10,469 nt of DNA, from positions 1 through 10,469 of the forward strand of contig PJAB01002109.1 of NCBI GenBank assembly GCA_002887195.1, written 5' to 3'. The translations under genes and the position numbers were made by a program. Under the pieces are notes generated by a model, which made no database searches, was not told where the DNA came from, and saw nothing but the letters and a program-made list of their open reading frames with translations. Source of the DNA: Chrysochromulina parva (lineage: Eukaryota; Haptophyta; Prymnesiales; Chrysochromulinaceae). Shown here piece after piece: positions 7,431 to 10,469 of the stretch (its first letter is position 1; each line of letters begins with the position of its first letter).

Positions 7431-7471
7431 AGGACTGAGGAATTCTCCCACACAGGACTGAGGAATCCTCC
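7431..7471. repeat. Short tandem duplication, 23-bp period
   Basis: AGGACTGAGGAATTCTCC (7431-7448) and AGGACTGAGGAATCCTCC (7454-7471) differ at one base. They lie 82-122 bp upstream of the sulfotransferase ATG. They may be paired binding sites or only a chance duplication. Confidence 0.8.
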
Positions 7472-8062
7472 AAAATATATGACCCCAAATTTAGATGATA
7501 TGCATGCAATCCAGACTTCGCCCCACCCTATCCGGTGGTGCGGAGGTCTCTGGATTCTGAATAGGTGGGGTCGCACCCGAGGGGCGTGCTATTTCAATAT
7601 CGAATCCTTGCAACTGCTAACTCTGAGTTCGGCGCAAGGACGACTGGCGTTTGACCGTTTGTCTCCAGCTCCTTATAATTTCTCTCTTGTACCTGACTTA
7701 CCGACTGTGTGTCGCATTGGGACTACCTTGCGTACGGCACTGCCCTACACACGGTAATCACCTGTGTGCGCCGCCGCACTACCACCGCACCCCATTCGCG
7801 TCAGGCTCAAGGGTGCGATACGCTCCGCTACGTCCCAGCTCAGAAACGTAATATCAATCGTAATATGTGGGACTGACTCACGGTGTCGAAAGCCGATCTG
7901 TCCTTTTACTGTTTCTCGAACCCCCATAGCAGTCACGTCGACACGGCACACTGACCGGCGCGTGGCCGCTCGGACCGCACCGACAGAGGAATAGCTCGCG
8001 ACCTGCCACGCTCCTCGAGGGAGCGCAGGCCCGGGTGGTTTAGCTGACTTTGCGATAGTCTC

Positions 8063-8080
8063 TTCACACGTTTGTTCACA
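8063..8080 (+). promoter_or_regulatory. TTCACA pair just upstream of the presenilin start
   Basis: TTCACA at 8063-8068 and GTTCACAC at 8074-8081, 12 bp apart, end 12 bases before ATG 8094. The octamer is identical to the triplet upstream of the gene at 4253. Role inferred. Confidence 0.35.
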
Positions 8081-8093
8081 CGCTTCAATCTTG

Positions 8094-9735
8094 ATGGCCG
8101 ACGCACTCCGCTTGGAGAGGGCACCATCGCACGCTGCCCGGCACCAGCAGAGCGCGTCTCGTTCACCCGTCAGCATCGATGACGTGACGCTCGTGGCAGA
8201 TTCCGAAACGTGCAAGCCACGGAGTGAGAAGAAGGCGGCCTCGGCGCCGGACTGCCTCTCGCGCTACCTTGAGCGCGTGGACCAGCGGATCCAGCGCGCA
8301 AAACCTCGACGGTTCCGCTTGCCGCGGCCGCCACTCGTGCGCGCTTGGCCGGTGGTGCGCGAGATGGCTCTGGTTATGGGCGGCACAGTCGTGCTCGTGC
8401 TCGCGCTGCCGCCGGCCTTCGATGCGCTGCCCGCGCCCTTTGACATTCGCGAATCGGCCGCCGCGCAGGCACGCGCCGCACTGCTCGGCGCCTCAGTCGT
8501 CGGCGCGCTCTTTCTGTTCAACTTCGTCGCGTACGCCCTTCTGTACACGCATTCGTGGCTGAGGCTGCTGCACACGCTCGTATCTTTTTGGGTGGGAGTG
8601 GGCTTGGGCGTGCCGCTCGCGCTCTTCCTGCTACGCGCCGCCCAGGCCGCCGGCGTGCCGCTCGACGCGCCCACGACGGCGTTTCTCGTGTGGAATCTCG
8701 CCGTGCCTGGCGTGCTCCTCGCCCAATGGGCTCCGACGCGCCGACGGTTTCAGCGCACTCGGATCGTATACGCTGACAGCCTCGCGGTGCGCTCCCGCCG
8801 TGCTGAGCACTTGCATGCACTCGGATCGCAGACAACCTTGTGTCGAGCGTGAGGAGGAGCTCGCATGCAAGTGCTCAGAACGGCGCCTCGTCCCTTGGCC
8901 TCGCCTGCGCAGATCCTCTTTGCGTGGGTACTCACGTGCATACCGTACCAAATGATGATCGCGATCATCGGGCTGCTCGCTGCGCTCGACATCCTCCTCG
9001 TCGGCCTCCCGTGCTGCTCCCCCGTCCAGGTAGGCCTCTGATGGCCACTGATGATGGCCACTGATGGCCACTGATGGCCACTGCTTGGCACTGATGGCCA
9101 CTCATGGCCACTCATGGCCACTGATGGCCACTCATGGCCACTGATGGCCACTCATGGCCACTGATGGCCACTAATGGCCTCTCATGGCCTCGCATTACTG
9201 CTCGCCCGTCCAGACCATCGACAAACTCTACGCCGCGCGACAGAAGGCTGGCGTCGAGCAGATGCCCGGGCTCTCGTTTGATAATGTTGGTGCTAAGGTA
9301 TAGCTCTGATGGCCACTGATTGCATGCTGATTGCCTCCCTCATTAGTGCAGCTCTGCTAAGGCATAGCTCTGATGGCCACGGATGGCCACGGATGGCCAC
9401 GGATGGCCACGGATGGCCACTGATGGTCGGGTCTCGTGTGTGTCGCTGGTGCTCAGGACGACCTCCTCCTCGGACTGGGCGACTTCATCGTCTTCTCGGT
9501 GTTCGCAGGCCACGCCGCCCGTCTCGGCGCCGCACCCCTCGCCGCCGTAGCCATTGGGCTTCTCTGCGGTCTCGGGCTGCTCATGGTCCACGTGGCGTTG
9601 CGCTGGCCGCTTCGATCTCTCGAGCCGGCGATCCCACTCTCTGTCGGCTTCGGCGCGCTGATGCTCGCCGGAGAGCGGCTGCTGCTGCGCCCCCTCGCGG
9701 ACGGCGTGCTTGCCCTTGAGGGCGGCTGGCTATAG
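8094..9735 (+). CDS. Presenilin-family intramembrane aspartyl protease, four exons
   Basis: Catalytic GxGD protease; presenilins form the core of gamma-secretase and cut transmembrane proteins within the membrane. Model: exons 8094-8786, 8913-9029, 9214-9297 and 9457-9735, all phase 0, 390 residues. The first 90 residues are a basic/polar N-terminus, followed by about nine helices. FLVWNLAVPGVLLAQW (197-212) aligns with the WN-containing helix of presenilins (LLIWNFGVVGM in human PS1). The first catalytic Asp is D257 (LAALDILLV), the second D307 in LGLGDFIVFSVF, and the C-terminal motif is EPAIPLSVGFG (354-364) with RPLADGV near the end. The D307 to P355 spacing is 48, equal to D385 to P433 in human PS1. 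Oddities: LD instead of the usual YD, PAI instead of PAL, and only 50 residues between the aspartates (128 in PS1), so the hydrophilic loop is very short. Intron 1 borders are the least certain part. Confidence 0.85.
8787..8912 (+). other. Presenilin intron 1 (tentative borders), contains inverted-repeat element
   Basis: Proposed GT at 8787 and AG at 8912, phase 0, 126 bp. An intron is needed because the frame stops at TGA 8850-8852, while presenilin helix sequence resumes with ILFAWVLTCIPYQMM in the same frame. GT 8766 is an alternative donor with the same phase. The borders carry similar sequence (GCCTCGCGGTGCGC at 8779-8792, GCCTCGCCTGCGC at 8898-8910). An exact direct repeat, GCACTCGGATCG, is at 8756-8767 and 8818-8829. 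Confidence 0.6.
8797..8884. repeat. 22-bp inverted repeat inside presenilin intron 1
   Basis: The left arm 8797-8818 and right arm 8863-8884 are inverted copies with 21 of 22 matches (core GAGCACTTGCATGC / GCATGCAAGTGCTC), separated by 44 bases. The whole unit is 88 bp and lies fully inside the proposed intron, as a small MITE-like or introner-like element would. No clear target-site duplication was found directly outside the arms. Confidence 0.9.
9030..9213 (+). other. Presenilin intron 2, with duplicated splice-junction sequence and minisatellite
   Basis: GT-AG, 184 bp, phase 0, joining ...GLPCCSPVQ to TIDKLYAARQK. The 16 bases ending at the donor (CTGCTCCCCCGTCCAG, 9014-9029) recur with one mismatch as the 16 bases ending at the acceptor (CTGCTCGCCCGTCCAG, 9198-9213). 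Most of the interior is a 10-bp minisatellite. Confidence 0.8.
9039..9190 (+). repeat. 10-bp minisatellite TGATGGCCAC in presenilin intron 2
   Basis: About fifteen units of TGATGGCCAC or TCATGGCCAC, strictly 10-bp phased from about 9061 to 9180, with a few variants (CTGCTTGGCA, CTAATGGCCT). Each unit contains the palindrome TGGCCA. TGA occurs in many units and 10 is not a multiple of 3, so stops fall in all three sense frames. Confidence 0.95.
9291..9384 (+). repeat. 30-bp direct repeat across the start of presenilin intron 3
   Basis: 9291-9320 (TGCTAAGGTATAGCTCTGAT...) and 9355-9384 (TGCTAAGGCATAGCTCTGAT...) match at 28 of 30 bases with a 64-bp offset. The first copy contains the exon 3 end and donor site; the second lies inside the intron with GC in place of GT. 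Confidence 0.9.
9298..9456 (+). other. Presenilin intron 3
   Basis: GT-AG, 159 bp, phase 0, joining ...FDNVGAK to DDLLLGLGDF. The sequence ending at the donor (TGGTGCTAAG) and at the acceptor (TGGTGCTCAG) match at 9 of 10 bases. The 5' end, GTATAGCTCTGATGGCCACT, resembles that of intron 2, GTAGGCCTCTGATGGCCACT (17/20). In-frame stop TAG lies at its fourth base. Confidence 0.8.
9371..9426 (+). repeat. 10-bp minisatellite GGATGGCCAC in presenilin intron 3
   Basis: Five full units and one partial unit at a perfect 10-bp period: one TGATGGCCAC, four GGATGGCCAC and a final TGATGG. This is the same unit family as the array in intron 2, which supports a common origin of the two introns or spread of the repeat between them. 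Confidence 0.95.
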
Positions 9736-10469
9736 CCAATAGCGACTAGCGAGTCAGTGGAATATGGAAACTACTCTTAGGATACGGAGGTACGGTTAGA
9801 GTACCGATGTCATGACCGATGTACGTTCGTTTAGTCTTTAGAATTCGATGAGAGAAATAATCCTATAGAGGCGCGCGGGGACCGCGAAGAAACTGACTGA
9901 CTGACAGGAGGCTCTCGAGCCGGAGGGATCCACGCAGTTCGAGAGTCTTGGGAAGGGCCCACGCGGCCAGCCCCCAGAAGCGCATCGTGGATCGTGCGCG
10001 GCTGCGCTCCGGTCGCACCGCAAAGCCAAGAAGCGCAAAGGCCATGTCGTTGAATCGATAATGAATCGAATGCGCTTATCAGGAGGATGAGGAGCAGCAG
10101 GGCGACACATCATCCACGCATGAGACCAACATGAAACCGGAGATCTGAGGGACGGTGGCTGTTGAGTACGATGATTTCGAACGCGAGCTGGGACGGAAGT
10201 GGTACAGTCATGTACGGTACCTACATGAGGAACTAACTCGTAACTACCCGACTGACACGTCCCGGAACTCGAACCTAATTCGCTGCTCGTTCCCGAACTG
10301 CGTATGCATGCAACTGAGGTAAAGTTCCGAAAGCAATCTACTTTGGGGAGAGGAGCGGCGCGCGCGTCCCTTCCCTTCGCGTGTCGCGGGTCACGCTCAG
10401 CGGAGCAGCCGGTACGGCGCGAGTCGAGAGGGGATGAGGCCCCCAAGGGGGGCGGGGGGGGGAAGGGTG
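9736..10469. other. Intergenic region downstream of presenilin, no gene seen
   Basis: The largest open frame (minus strand, 9838-10446) begins at a TTG, has mixed composition and no recognisable domain, so it is not called. Minor structures: ACCGATGT twice (9803-9810, 9815-9822), a 21-bp dyad TCATGTA-CGGTACC-TACATGA (10208-10228), and a G-rich end (10447-10467) with runs of 6, 9 and 3 G. Confidence 0.45.

Larger units (their letters stand above)
7350..8093. other. Divergent intergenic region between sulfotransferase and presenilin
   Basis: No convincing gene; open frames on both strands lack recognisable content. It should contain both promoters. Seen: a direct repeat AGGACTGAGGAAT at 7431-7443 and 7454-7466 close to the sulfotransferase start, an AT-rich patch (7415-7430 and 7475-7500), and TTCACA copies at 8063-8068 and 8075-8080 just before the presenilin ATG. 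Confidence 0.45.

Noticed and set aside
9045..9060. Box C/D snoRNA-like TGATGA ... CTGA signals in intron 2
   Set aside because: They follow automatically from the TGATGGCCAC repeat; no terminal stem or distinct guide was visible.
8631..9151. Minus-strand open frames with repeated GHEWPSV/GHQWPSV-like peptides
   Set aside because: They are read-through of the 10-bp minisatellite in presenilin intron 2 and the exon 1/2 antisense; the repeat simply lacks stops on this strand.
9039..9190. CRISPR-like array
   Set aside because: Units are 10 bp and contiguous without spacers, inside a eukaryotic intron; it is a minisatellite.
9838..10446. Minus-strand 202-codon open frame at the right end
   Set aside because: Begins at TTG, no recognisable domain, composition like random translation.

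Overview
The window looks like nuclear DNA of a GC-rich microbial eukaryote, most likely a unicellular alga such as a haptophyte or stramenopile. This rests on GT-AG introns inside genes, eukaryote-only membrane protein families (presenilin, GT47 exostosin, Golgi-type sulfotransferase) and long poly-proline stalks. No operons, Shine-Dalgarno sites, tRNAs, rRNAs or prokaryotic mobile elements were seen. The lineage is an inference from gene content and style; nothing in the sequence fixes it.

Layout: (1) 322-2000, minus: a type II membrane GT47 exostosin-like glycosyltransferase with one 74-bp intron near its 3' end. (2) 2157-3776, plus, divergent from the first across a 156-bp spacer: an unrecognised membrane protein with a lumenal domain, poly-proline stalk, one transmembrane helix and a long tail. 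(3) 4253-5029, plus: an unrecognised protein with an SR-rich stretch and a coiled coil, its 3' end carrying a perfect 16-bp inverted repeat. (4) 5844-7349, minus: a type II membrane sulfotransferase with a long poly-proline stem. (5) 8094-9735, plus: a four-exon presenilin-family GxGD aspartyl protease, about 390 residues. Stretches 1-321, 3777-4252, 5030-5843, 7350-8093 and 9736-10469 show no convincing genes.

GT47 and the sulfotransferase are both expected in the secretory pathway and could build and sulfate surface glycans. The unrecognised stalked protein probably shares that pathway and presenilin cleaves membrane proteins in it, but no direct functional link between the genes is shown.

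The most striking signal is in the introns. The GT47 intron is bounded by a 33-bp direct repeat whose offset (74 bp) equals the intron length, as expected if the intron arose by duplication of an AG|GT-containing exon segment. It also shares a 24-nt block (22/24) with an inverted-repeat element inside presenilin intron 1. Presenilin introns 2 and 3 have near-duplicated sequence ending at both splice junctions, related 5' ends and the same 10-bp minisatellite. Together these suggest recent intron gain, by segment duplication and/or introner-like elements, in unrelated genes of one locus. A TTCACA/TGTGAA motif clustered just upstream of several start codons is a second unexplained pattern.
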